Positions 1-7,215 of a DNA stretch of 13,306 nucleotides are shown piece by piece. This DNA is from an uncultured Agathobaculum sp. (lineage in GTDB: Bacteria > Bacillota > Clostridia > Oscillospirales > Butyricicoccaceae): assembly GCA_944376955.1 (NCBI GenBank), contig CALWEB010000059.1, positions 1 through 13,306 of the forward strand, given 5' to 3'. Below the pieces are notes generated by a model, which was given only the letters and a program-made list of their open reading frames with translations, was not told the origin of the DNA and did not search any database. Position 1 is the first letter of the stretch. Each line of letters begins with the position of its first letter. Made by a program: the position numbers and the translations under genes.

Positions 1-11
1 TGTACAGGGAC

Positions 12-52
12 AAAAAAAGCTTCGTCCCTTAATCAAAATTAAGAGACGAAGC
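12..52 (-). terminator. T-box leader terminator
   Basis: On the minus strand, GCTTCGTCTCTTAA and TTAAGGGACGAAGC form a long stem with one G-U/mismatch position around a short AT-rich loop. A run of seven T follows (12-18 in plus coordinates). It lies just downstream of the T-box sequence, where the mutually exclusive terminator of a T-box leader belongs. Confidence 0.92.
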
Positions 53-285
53 ATAACTCCGCGGTACCACTCTTGTTGCCGCACAAAAAACGGCCACTCA
101 TTGCGCATCTAACAATACGCCGCCCCAGTAACGGTGGGCATCCGTTCCCTCCTACCGGCCTGACGGCTTTCAGCGGACCGCTCCCGGGCGAGTTTCACCG
201 TTTCCTGACGCTGCCTTACACCAGCCGGCAGCTCTCTGCGGACAGGGATGCGATTACTTTACCCGTTCATCACCTTTTGCAATAT
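12..285 (-). promoter_or_regulatory. T-box riboswitch leader, probably leucine-specific
   Basis: Read on the minus strand this is a full T-box leader. It has stem I landmarks (GATGA near its start, an AGTA S-turn, AGAGAGCTG, GGTGTAAGGC apical loop), then the T-box itself, AGAGTGGTACCGCGG, at 73-59, then a terminator at 52-12. Uncharged tRNA would stabilise the antiterminator and switch on the gene beyond the left edge. The specifier loop lies in GTGAAACTCGCCCG. Reading GAA-A-CUC-G-CCCG puts a Leu codon (CUC) in the specifier slot, followed by the usual purine and the closing CCCG helix, which can pair with CGGG on the 5' side. The alternative ACU (Thr) lacks that purine. The T-box UGGU would pair with a tRNA ending ACCA, as tRNA-Leu does. 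The T-box identity is secure; the amino acid is inferred. Confidence 0.93.
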
Positions 286-291
286 GTTATT

Positions 292-320
292 ATATTAGCG
301 TTTGGATACCCGCTTGTCAA
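292..320 (-). promoter_or_regulatory. Promoter of the T-box transcript
   Basis: On the minus strand TTGACA (320-315) is separated by exactly 17 bp from TAATAT (297-292). This is close to the vegetative sigma-A consensus and puts the transcription start near 285, just ahead of T-box stem I. Confidence 0.85.
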
Positions 321-355
321 GGGGTATTTTAATTTTTTCCTTCCCGGGCTGCGAC

Positions 356-384
356 TTGCGAAGATTGCAGCAATCTGGTATAGT
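356..384 (+). promoter_or_regulatory. Promoter of the symporter operon
   Basis: TTGCGA (356-361) and TATAGT (379-384) are 17 bp apart and lie about 35 bp before the GTG start at 420. This sigma-A-like promoter diverges from the T-box promoter. Confidence 0.65.
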
Positions 385-419
385 AATAGTAATACTGTAA
401 AAAAGAGGAGAAAATTTAC

Positions 420-1616
420 GTGAAACAACTGGGATTGCTTATTCGTCTGATCATCGGCATCATCGCCGGCACATTGATCGGCTTGTGCGGCGGTTGGTTT
501 GGCATCGCGGACTCGACCGCGTTCGTCGCTGTCGTGCGCATTTTTGCCACGTTTACGTCGCTGTTTTCCACCTTCCTTTCCTTCATGATCCCGCTGATCA
601 TCCTCTCGTTTATCACGGTGGGCATGGCGGAGCTGGGCAAAAAGGCCAACCGTCTGTTCGGCATCACACTGCTGCTGGCTTACGGCACCACAGTTGTCTC
701 CGGTTTTCTGACCTTCCTGATCGGCAAGGCCGTGCTGCCCTCTCTGATCCAGCCAATCACCGGCGATATTCTGGAAAGCAATGCCTTCCAGCCGTTTTTC
801 ACCATTGAGGTCCAGCCGATCTTCAGCGTGATGACCGCGCTGGTGCTTTCGTTTGTGCTTGGCATCGGCATGGCAAACCTGCGCGGCTCCTCCCTGCTGG
901 ACGTGTGCCGCGACCTGCAGCGCATCGTCTCCGGCGTGCTCAGACGCATCATCATCCCGCTGATCCCGGTGCATATTGCGGGTCTGTTCTGCAACATTGC
1001 CGCAGAAGGCCGCCTGTTTGCCACGATTAAGATGTTTGCCTCCCTGTACGGCATCATCATTGTGCTCCAGCTGCTGTATATCCTCTCGCAGTTCGGGCTG
1101 GCAAGCATTGTATGCCGCAAAAACCACTTCAAGAGCATGAAAAACGTGGTGCCTGCATATTTTACCGCACTGGGTACCCAGTCCTCCGCTTCGACCATCC
1201 CGGTCGCGCTGAACTGCGCCTATAATAACAATGTCAACGAAGATGTAGCGGACTTCGTTGTGCCGCTGTGCGCAACCATTAACTTAAACGGTGACACCAT
1301 TTGTCTGGTGCTTGGCTCGATGGGCATTATGATTGCCAGCGGCCTGAATCCGACGCTCGCCATGTTCGCTCCCTTTATTATGATGCTCGGCGTGACCATG
1401 GTTGCCGCGCCCGGCGTCCCCGGCGGCGGAGTCATGGCAGCGCTTGGCCTGATCACCTCGATGCTCGGCTTTACCGACCCCATGCAGCAGCTGATCATCG
1501 CGCTGCACTTCTCGCAGGACAGCTTCGGCACGGCGACCAACGTCACAGGCGATCAGGCGATTGCGCTGATCGTAGACCGGATCGACCGTGCGGGCAGCGA
1601 AAAAACCGCTTACTGA
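420..1616 (+). CDS. sstT: Na+-coupled amino-acid symporter, SstT/GltP (DAACS) family
   Basis: A secondary transporter of the dicarboxylate/amino acid:cation symporter family, expected to import amino acids with Na+ through the inner membrane. It is 398 residues, the normal bacterial length, and hydrophobic throughout. Family marks are the serine-rich HP1 loop (TQSSASTIP), the NLNGDT version of the Na+-binding NMDGT motif, the HP2 loop GVPGGG, and a last helix reading QDSFGTATNVTGD. In that helix D367, T371 and N374 match substrate-binding residues of GltPh, but the arginine that binds the side-chain carboxylate of acidic substrates is Gly370. That argues for a neutral substrate such as Ser/Thr, as in SstT. 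The start is GTG, set by AGAGGAG at 404-410. The PAP2 gene follows after 22 bp, probably co-transcribed. The family is sure; the substrate and symbol are inferred. Confidence 0.88.
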   Translation: MKQLGLLIRLIIGIIAGTLIGLCGGWFGIADSTAFVAVVRIFATFTSLFSTFLSFMIPLIILSFITVGMAELGKKANRLFGITLLLAYGTTVVSGFLTFLIGKAVLPSLIQPITGDILESNAFQPFFTIEVQPIFSVMTALVLSFVLGIGMANLRGSSLLDVCRDLQRIVSGVLRRIIIPLIPVHIAGLFCNIAAEGRLFATIKMFASLYGIIIVLQLLYILSQFGLASIVCRKNHFKSMKNVVPAYFTALGTQSSASTIPVALNCAYNNNVNEDVADFVVPLCATINLNGDTICLVLGSMGIMIASGLNPTLAMFAPFIMMLGVTMVAAPGVPGGGVMAALGLITSMLGFTDPMQQLIIALHFSQDSFGTATNVTGDQAIALIVDRIDRAGSEKTAY

Positions 1617-1638
1617 TTGACAGAAAGGAGCGCCGGCC

Positions 1639-2211
1639 TTGGAGGTACTGCTTGATATCGTCCGATCGTTTGATTTTGATATCCTCTATGAGATTTCCAC
1701 GCACTGGCGCGGTGGCGCGTCCGATCTGTTCTGGAAATTCTTTTCGCTGATCGGGAATGCCGGCGCCATCTGGATTGTGCTAGCCATTGTGCTGCTGTTT
1801 TTCCGTAAAACCCGGCGCGCCGGCGCGGCGATGCTGGTGGCGATGCTGATTGGCCTGCTGATCGGAAACGTCTGGCTCAAGGAGTGGATTATGCGGCCGC
1901 GCCCCTTTGTCACCCATTCCGAATTAACCGCACTGCTTGACCCGGGCGACCAATGGTCGTTCCCGTCCGGGCACACCCTATCTTCCTTTGCTGCCGCCAC
2001 CGCACTGTACTTTTTCCACCGCAAATCCGGTGCGCTTGCCTATCTTCTGGCGGCACTGATCGCCTTTTCCCGGCTGTATGCCTGCGTACACTATCCGACC
2101 GATGTGCTGGCCGGCCTGCTGCTGGGCATTTTGTGCGGCCTGATCGGTGCATGGCTGACCGACCGTGTGACCGACCGCATCCATACCATCCGGCTGAGAA
2201 AGGGTGCCTGA
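1639..2211 (+). CDS. PAP2-family membrane phosphatase
   Basis: An integral-membrane lipid phosphatase of the PAP2 superfamily, 190 residues. All three catalytic motifs are intact and in order: KEWIMRPRP (K81-P89, the KX6RP motif), PSGH (109-112) and SRLYACVHYPTD (144-155, the SRX5HX3D motif with catalytic H151 and D155). Hydrophobic helices flank them. Bacterial members act on undecaprenyl diphosphate, phosphatidylglycerol phosphate or similar lipids at the outer face of the membrane. The TTG start is supported by AAAGGAG at 1624-1630, eight bases upstream; no closer ATG exists before the motifs. Its stop TGA abuts the ATG of the flippase gene, so the two are very likely translated from one mRNA. 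Pairing with a lipid-linked sugar flippase favours an undecaprenyl-pyrophosphate recycling role, but that is inference. Confidence 0.9.
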   Translation: MEVLLDIVRSFDFDILYEISTHWRGGASDLFWKFFSLIGNAGAIWIVLAIVLLFFRKTRRAGAAMLVAMLIGLLIGNVWLKEWIMRPRPFVTHSELTALLDPGDQWSFPSGHTLSSFAAATALYFFHRKSGALAYLLAALIAFSRLYACVHYPTDVLAGLLLGILCGLIGAWLTDRVTDRIHTIRLRKGA

Positions 2212-3630
2212 ATGAATCAATATAAACGGCTGTTAAGCAACACCTTCATATTTGCGATCGGCACGTTCAGTTCCAAGATCCTCGTCATCCTCATGCTGCG
2301 TTTCTACACGGGCGTAATGACCAAGGACGAAATGGGCGTTGCCGATCTGATTGTGAAAACGACCAGCATCCTGTATCCGGTTGTATCGCTGTCTATCGGT
2401 CAGGCGGTCATCCGCTACGGTCTGGAGCGACGACGCCGCAAAAGCGATGTGTTTACCATCGGCCTTGCCACCATCCTGTGCGGCTTTGTCATCGCACTGC
2501 CCTTCCACCCGCTGCTTGGACTGATCCATTACAACACCTCCACCGGTGCGACCGGGTCGCTGCTGGAATACCAGTGGCTGATTTACCTGTATGTGCTGAC
2601 CTCGTGTACGCAGAACGCGTGCAGCCAGTTCATCCGGGCGCTGGGCTATGTGCGGCTGTACGCTGTGGACGGCATTTTCCGCACATTCGTCACTATCCTA
2701 CTCAACATCCTGTACCTGACGGTATTTAAATGGAACATTTTCGGCTATGTGTTTTCGATCATCTGCTCGGATGCCCTTTCTACCGTCTGCCTGTTCCTGA
2801 TTGCCAGCCTGTGGAAGTATATCCGGCTGCGCAGACCCAACTTCTATTTGTGGCGCAGTATGCTGGCCTATTCGCTGCCGCTCGTGCCGGACGCTATTCT
2901 GGTCTATATCATCGGGTTTTCCGATCAGGCGTTCCTTGCTGCCATGCAGGATACCTCGGTCAGCGCGATTTACTCCATCGCTTACCGTGTGCCAACACTG
3001 ATCGCGCTGGTCGCCTCGATTTTTGTCGATGCGTGGCAAATTTCCATTGTCAATAACAATTCCCGGGAAGAACAGATCCAGTTTTTCTCCAACGTCGGTA
3101 ACACATACAGTTCGATCGTTTTTATCATTGCATCCGGTGGCATCATGTGCGCCAAGCTGGCCATTACCGTCCTTGCGGTATCCGATTACTATATCGGCTG
3201 GACGTTTATCCCGGTGCTTGCGGTCGGCGCGGGCTTTAACTGCCTGTCCAGCTTCCAAAAAAGTGTCTATCTGCTGGAAAAGCGCACCGTGCCTTCGTTC
3301 CTTTCCACCGCGTTCTCCGCGGTTGTGAACATCACGCTCAACGCGCTGCTCATCCCGCGTTATGGCGGCATGGGCGCAGCAGCCGCTACGCTGACCAGCT
3401 ATGTGATCCTGTTCCTGTATCGCGCTGTGGACAGCCGCCGCTTTATGCCGGTGCGCTGGAACAAAAAGCGGCTGGGCAGCACCGTATTCCTGCTGTGCGT
3501 GCAGGGCACGTTGATGCTGCTGGAGCCGCCGCTCTGGCTGCTGTGGCAGCTGGTTTTGTTCCTTGCCGTGTTCCTGCTCAACTGCCGCGAACTTTTGATT
3601 GGTGTCAAAAAGCTGCTGCACCGCGCATGA
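2212..3630 (+). CDS. Oligosaccharide/polysaccharide flippase (MOP superfamily)
   Basis: A 472-residue polytopic membrane protein of the multidrug/oligosaccharidyl-lipid/polysaccharide exporter superfamily, the Wzx/polysaccharide-biosynthesis branch. The N-terminus (SNTFIFAIGTFSSKILVILM, then RFYTGVMTKDEMGVADLI) and the following SIGQAVIRYGLE segment are typical of this branch. About 12-14 hydrophobic helices run through the chain, with charged clusters at the loops (for example ERRRRKSD near residue 72). Its role would be to flip a lipid-linked glycan to the outer face of the membrane. The start is the ATG directly after the stop of the phosphatase gene; GAGAAAGGGTG lies just upstream. No glycosyltransferases are in the window, so the glycan is unknown. 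A peptidoglycan-precursor or spore-coat polysaccharide flippase of the same superfamily is the alternative. Confidence 0.85.
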   Translation: MNQYKRLLSNTFIFAIGTFSSKILVILMLRFYTGVMTKDEMGVADLIVKTTSILYPVVSLSIGQAVIRYGLERRRRKSDVFTIGLATILCGFVIALPFHPLLGLIHYNTSTGATGSLLEYQWLIYLYVLTSCTQNACSQFIRALGYVRLYAVDGIFRTFVTILLNILYLTVFKWNIFGYVFSIICSDALSTVCLFLIASLWKYIRLRRPNFYLWRSMLAYSLPLVPDAILVYIIGFSDQAFLAAMQDTSVSAIYSIAYRVPTLIALVASIFVDAWQISIVNNNSREEQIQFFSNVGNTYSSIVFIIASGGIMCAKLAITVLAVSDYYIGWTFIPVLAVGAGFNCLSSFQKSVYLLEKRTVPSFLSTAFSAVVNITLNALLIPRYGGMGAAAATLTSYVILFLYRAVDSRRFMPVRWNKKRLGSTVFLLCVQGTLMLLEPPLWLLWQLVLFLAVFLLNCRELLIGVKKLLHRA

Positions 3631-3647
3631 ACCAAGAAGGTAGAAAC

Positions 3648-3680
3648 AAAAAACGCCGGATTGCTGTCCGGCGTTTTTTT
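3648..3680. terminator. Bidirectional terminator between convergent units
   Basis: ACGCCGGA (3653-3660) and TCCGGCGT (3667-3674) form a perfect 8-bp GC-rich stem with a 6-nt loop. It is flanked by an A-run on the left and seven T on the right, so it can end both the flippase operon on the plus strand and the Rrf2 gene on the minus strand. Confidence 0.92.
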
Positions 3681-3695
3681 GTTTGCTTCGTTTGT

Positions 3696-4124
3696 TCAAA
3701 TAGAAAAGTTGAATGCCTTGCCACGGTTGACCAAATCTTCCAGCGTCACCGAGTCCACATACTGATTGACCACATCATACAGGCCGCGCCAGAAATCCAG
3801 TGTGATACATTCCTGCGCGCGCGTACACTCCACCGGGTCATGCTCCAGACAGGCCACCGGCACCAACGCCCCCTCCGTAATGCGCAGGATATCCCCCACG
3901 GTGTACTCGGACGGGTGCCGGGCCAGCTGATAGCCGCCCTGTGCGCCGCGTGTGGAGGTGACAAAGCCTGCCCGGGACAGCTGGACGACGATCTGCTCCA
4001 GATATTTGGCCGATATCTCCTGCCTTTTGGAAATATCCCGCAGCGGAATATAGCCTGCGGCATCATGCTGTGCCAGATCGATCATCAGACGAAGCGCATA
4101 TCTCCCCTTTGTCGAAATCTTCAT
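3696..4124 (-). CDS. Rrf2-family transcriptional regulator, possible Fe-S sensor
   Basis: A 142-residue DNA-binding regulator of the Rrf2/IscR/CymR/NsrR family. The opening MKISTKGRYALRLMIDLA is the family hallmark, followed by the winged helix-turn-helix (IPLRDISKRQEISAKYLEQI, about 27-46), the wing with TRGAQGGYQLAR, and the dimerisation helix. Three cysteines, C92, C100 and C106, sit where IscR binds its cluster (C92, C98, C104 in E. coli), though the first gap is two residues longer. It may therefore sense Fe-S status, nitric oxide or redox stress. Two in-frame ATGs exist; the downstream one at 4124 is preferred because AAAGGGG at 4138-4132 is eight bases away, against only two from the ATG at 4130. 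It lies 63 bp downstream of the GTPase-nuclease gene on the same strand and may be co-transcribed. Target genes are unknown. Confidence 0.92.
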   Translation of the reverse strand: MKISTKGRYALRLMIDLAQHDAAGYIPLRDISKRQEISAKYLEQIVVQLSRAGFVTSTRGAQGGYQLARHPSEYTVGDILRITEGALVPVACLEHDPVECTRAQECITLDFWRGLYDVVNQYVDSVTLEDLVNRGKAFNFSI

Positions 4125-4187
4125 GTGCATAACCCCTTTGCAACATTATTCCTCATAAGCCGCCGTTTCCCAGCATCCGCCCGCATA

Positions 4188-6755
4188 TTATCCCTGCTGC
4201 AGGCGTGCGATCACGTCTGCAATATGCCGGCTGGCCTGCTCCACTTCCCACTTTAATTCTGTGGCGGAAATACGTTCCGCCCCATGCCCCAGGATGATCA
4301 TCTGCTCCATGCCATCCGATGTTGCCACACGCACACGGTGCTTGCGGGAGAGGTCATAAGATGCCTGTTCAATATACATGTCTGCCGTTTCCGCCTCCTT
4401 GGTGTAAACGATATGCAGACCATGCCGTTTTTCGATTGAGCCCATTCCCCCTTTGACTTTGTATGCGTCAAACACAACAATCAAATGGCATTTGCGCACA
4501 CTTTGATAATTGCTGAGTATATTGACCAGCGCTTCCCGCGCTGCATTGATATCCGCAGCCGCCATGCTGCGCAATTCATCCCACGCAAAGATGATATTGT
4601 ATCCGTCTACCAGCAGATAATCATCCGCGCGGATGCGGGTAACATACAACTGCTCGATCGTCTCCGCCTTTTTCCGGCTTTGCCGGAAGGCCTCAAACCC
4701 GCGGTCCCGGATTGGGCCATAGGTGCGCTCAAACAGGGCGCGCAGCTCTTTATCGTCATCCAAGCCGGAAGAAGCCGCAGCGCGGCGCACGGGTTCGGAC
4801 GACGGTTCTTCTTCCTCCGGCCCAAGCCGGACGCCCGCGTCCATATGCGCATGTGCGCGCACCTCGTCCCACTTGACTACATAACCAGCACCATGCGAAC
4901 AAAATACCGAATCCGGGGAGTTTTCCGTATCATGCTCAGGCTGATAGCCGCATTGTTCGATCACCTGCGCGGCATTATGGCAAGGAGCATAGCCATCCGG
5001 CGTACAAACCAACCGACCGCGCCCCTTGGTATATGCCGCGACCTCGGTCCAGTAATTGCGCATCGCGGCAACCGGCGCCGTGCCGGTCAGCAGCGTGCCG
5101 TCCTCCTGCGGTTCGGGCGGCGCAAACGTGCCCTCCATGCGCTGAATATCATTCATCGCGCAGCCTACGCATTCCTCCGGCAAGGTCAGTCGGAACGCGT
5201 AATAAGGTTCGAGCAGCACGCTCTCCGCCTGCATCAGACCGTTGCGCACCGCGCGATAAGTTGCTTCGCGAAAATCGCCGCCTTCGGTGTGCTTAACATG
5301 CGCGCGGCCGGTCAGCAGTGTGATGCTGAGATCCGTGATCGGCGCACCGGTCAGCACGCCAATATGCGTTTTTTCCGCCAGATGCGTCAAAATCAAACGC
5401 TGCCAGTTGAGATCCAGCGTATCCACCGGACAGACTGTGGCAAACTGTAAACCGCTGCCGCGCTCGCCCGGTTCCAGTAGCAGATGCACCTCCGCATAAT
5501 GGCGCAGCGGCTCAAAATGGCCGATGCCAACGGCGGGCGTTGCAATCGTCTCCTTATAGACAATGCTGCCTTCATCAAACGTGACCGCTGCACCAAAACG
5601 TTCCGCGATCACGCGAGTTAGAATTTCCAGCTGCACCTCGCCCATGAGCTGCAAATGAATTTCGCCCAGACGCTCATTCCAGACCACCCGCAGCTGCGGG
5701 TCTTCCTCTTCCAACTGACGCAGGTTTTTCAACATGGTATGCGCGTCAACCGACGCCGGAAACTGCACACGATAATTGAGTACCGGTTCCAGAACCGACG
5801 GCAGCGCACCTGCCGCACTGCCCAATCCCATCCCGGGCTTGGTGTGCGTCAGGCCGGTCACGGTACAGACCATTCCGCTTTCCGCCTGTTCGATCGTTTG
5901 AAATTTTTCACCTGCATACACGCGGATCTGATTGACTTTTTCCTGCCAGCCGCCATCCTCTTCGCCGGATAGCAGCGCGCGCACCGCAAGCGTGCCGCCG
6001 GTGATTTTCAAATGGGACAGGCGATTGCCTTGTCCATCCCGCGTGATTTTAAATACCCGCGCGCCAAACGCCGGGTCAAACGGCGGCTGCTGTGTATACC
6101 GTTCCAGCCCGTCCAGCAGTGCATCCACGCCTTCCAGCCGCAGCGCGGAACCAAAATAGCACGGGAACACTTTGCGAGCGCGGATCAGAGACGCGGTTTC
6201 TTCCTGCCCCACGCATCCCGTTTCCAGATACCGTTCGAGCAGCGCCTCATCGCACATGGCAATTTCCTCCGCCATGGCATCCGGTTGGTCAAACGCAATA
6301 CAGCCATCTCCCAGGCGCTTTTTCAGTTCCGCCATGCGCGCATCGCGCGCCTCCGGATGGATGTCCATTTTATTGATAAAGATAAATGTCGGCACGTGGT
6401 GGCGTTCCAACAGTCGCCACAGCGTCTGCGTATGCGCCTGCACGCCGTCCGTCCCGCTGACTACCAGAACCGCATAGTCCAACACCTGAAGCGTGCGCTC
6501 CATCTCCGCAGAGAAATCCACATGTCCCGGCGTATCCAGCAGCGTCACTTCCGCCGCCGGCAGCAACAGCTGCGCCTGCTTGGAGAAAACTGTGATGCCC
6601 CGTTCCCGCTCAATCGCAAACGTATCCAAAAAGGCATCCTGATGATCCACGCGCCCGAGTTTCTTCAAAGCGCCCGTCTGGTACAACAGCGCCTCAGACA
6701 AAGTCGTTTTGCCCGCATCGACATGCGCCAGAATACCAATGACAAATCGTTTCAT
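4188..6755 (-). CDS. TetM/EF-G-like translational GTPase fused to YacP/Rae1-type NYN nuclease
   Basis: An 855-residue two-part protein. Residues 1-600 form a translational GTPase of the ribosomal-protection type: AHVDAGKTT (10-18), RERGIT (50-55), DTPGH (74-78), NKMD (128-131) and SAL (203-205), then domains II-V, with domain IV near LLTGRAHVKHTEGGDFRE and domain V from about 515. An extra segment (about 610-705, acidic linker around 646-670) leads to an NYN/PIN-like domain (711-855) resembling B. subtilis YacP (Rae1), an endoribonuclease that cuts mRNA in the ribosomal A site. Its acidic residues are present: D717 in LLVDGYN, D763 in VVFDAY, D792 in ETADMYIE, D814 in ATSDGMEQ. Classical TetM is about 640 residues with no nuclease; its drug-displacing YSPVST loop is not seen here. 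A role in ribosome rescue or stress-linked mRNA cleavage is inferred. Databases may label it tetracycline resistance. The start is supported by GAGAAGGAAG. Confidence 0.93.
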   Translation of the reverse strand: MKRFVIGILAHVDAGKTTLSEALLYQTGALKKLGRVDHQDAFLDTFAIERERGITVFSKQAQLLLPAAEVTLLDTPGHVDFSAEMERTLQVLDYAVLVVSGTDGVQAHTQTLWRLLERHHVPTFIFINKMDIHPEARDARMAELKKRLGDGCIAFDQPDAMAEEIAMCDEALLERYLETGCVGQEETASLIRARKVFPCYFGSALRLEGVDALLDGLERYTQQPPFDPAFGARVFKITRDGQGNRLSHLKITGGTLAVRALLSGEEDGGWQEKVNQIRVYAGEKFQTIEQAESGMVCTVTGLTHTKPGMGLGSAAGALPSVLEPVLNYRVQFPASVDAHTMLKNLRQLEEEDPQLRVVWNERLGEIHLQLMGEVQLEILTRVIAERFGAAVTFDEGSIVYKETIATPAVGIGHFEPLRHYAEVHLLLEPGERGSGLQFATVCPVDTLDLNWQRLILTHLAEKTHIGVLTGAPITDLSITLLTGRAHVKHTEGGDFREATYRAVRNGLMQAESVLLEPYYAFRLTLPEECVGCAMNDIQRMEGTFAPPEPQEDGTLLTGTAPVAAMRNYWTEVAAYTKGRGRLVCTPDGYAPCHNAAQVIEQCGYQPEHDTENSPDSVFCSHGAGYVVKWDEVRAHAHMDAGVRLGPEEEEPSSEPVRRAAASSGLDDDKELRALFERTYGPIRDRGFEAFRQSRKKAETIEQLYVTRIRADDYLLVDGYNIIFAWDELRSMAAADINAAREALVNILSNYQSVRKCHLIVVFDAYKVKGGMGSIEKRHGLHIVYTKEAETADMYIEQASYDLSRKHRVRVATSDGMEQMIILGHGAERISATELKWEVEQASRHIADVIARLQQG

Positions 6756-6784
6756 AGCTTCCTTCTCATTGATTGATTTGTTAT

Positions 6785-6813
6785 ATTATATCAAAAAAGT
6801 AGTCAAAGCACAA
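6785..6813 (-). promoter_or_regulatory. Promoter of the GTPase-nuclease gene
   Basis: On the minus strand TTGTGC (6813-6808) is 17 bp from a perfect TATAAT (6790-6785), about 30 bp ahead of the start codon at 6755. A TTGACT nearby is only 10 bp from the same -10 and is not usable with it. Confidence 0.7.
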
Positions 6814-6948
6814 GACATTCCAAACGCTGCACGAACGCGTCATTTCTTCCTGCACATCTTGATAAATTCAATTTTTTGCACATTTATTGCGCAGTCTTTT
6901 CCATGAAGAGCAGCAATTTCATCTCATATTGTCCTCTTTTGCGCACAA

Positions 6949-6955
6949 AATACTA
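6949..6955 (+). promoter_or_regulatory. Possible sigma-G-like -10 before the SASP fragment
   Basis: AATACTA resembles the forespore sigma-G -10 consensus (CATnnTA), and a TCATA at 6924-6928 resembles its -35, but the spacing of 20 bp is longer than usual. It lies about 50 bp before the SASP start. SASP genes are normally sigma-G controlled; the match here is weak. Confidence 0.3.
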
Positions 6956-7002
6956 TCAGCAAAACCCCAAACACAAAATTCAAACAAAAGGAGAGAAAAC
7001 AA

Positions 7003-7116
7003 ATGACTAACACGAAGAATGGTTCTAATCAGGGTATGGTTCCGGAAGCACGCGCCGCAATGGACCGCTTTAAGATGGAGGCGGCAGCCGAGGTTGCTGT
7101 CCCTTTTCCATCTTAA
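7003..7116 (+). pseudogene. Truncated alpha/beta-type small acid-soluble spore protein
   Basis: A 37-codon reading frame with a strong ribosome binding site (AAAGGAG at 6987-6993) begins MTNTKNGSNQGMVPEARAAM and continues DRFKMEAAAEVAV. This is the N-terminal half of an alpha/beta SASP: the VPEAR helix and the (K/R)FKMExAxE segment where germination protease GPR cuts. The frame then ends in PFPS and a stop. The C-terminal half, with the conserved NGDLTSRxxGxxGGxMVKxMI DNA-binding region, is not found in any frame of the following 190 bp. Intact SASPs are about 60-75 residues and coat spore DNA. A gene truncated by a deletion or rearrangement is most likely; because the ribosome binding site and frame are intact, a short expressed peptide cannot be excluded. 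Confidence 0.72.
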
Positions 7117-7215
7117 GAATAACATTCAAAAATCTGATTACATACCGGCTCACATCCCCTGTTTTTACGGCGGCAAAAGGAAAACTGCCGCCCACCCCTA
7201 ATGGAAAAGGAAAGA
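7117..7215. other. Spacer with a GC-rich hairpin
   Basis: No gene is seen. GGCGGCA (7169-7175) and TGCCGCC (7186-7192) form a 7-bp stem with a 10-nt loop. Neither side has a proper T-run, so it is not a convincing terminator on its own. Together with the palindrome at 7216-7255 it forms two hairpins in tandem. Confidence 0.5.

Noticed and set aside
73..423. 116-codon open frame on the plus strand
   Set aside because: It is the complement of the T-box leader, has no ribosome binding site, and its sequence is explained by RNA structure on the other strand.
270..1127. 285-codon open frame on the minus strand
   Set aside because: It is opposite the symporter gene, is rich in Asp/His/Gln typical of antisense frames in GC-rich DNA, and overlaps the T-box promoter.
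4485..5450. 321-codon open frame on the plus strand
   Set aside because: It is an antisense shadow of the GTPase gene with no motif and no ribosome binding site.
4188..6755. Calling the fusion a tetracycline resistance gene (tetM/tetO/tetW)
   Set aside because: The length is 855 rather than about 640 residues, there is a nuclease domain, and the tip loop used to displace tetracycline is not recognisable.
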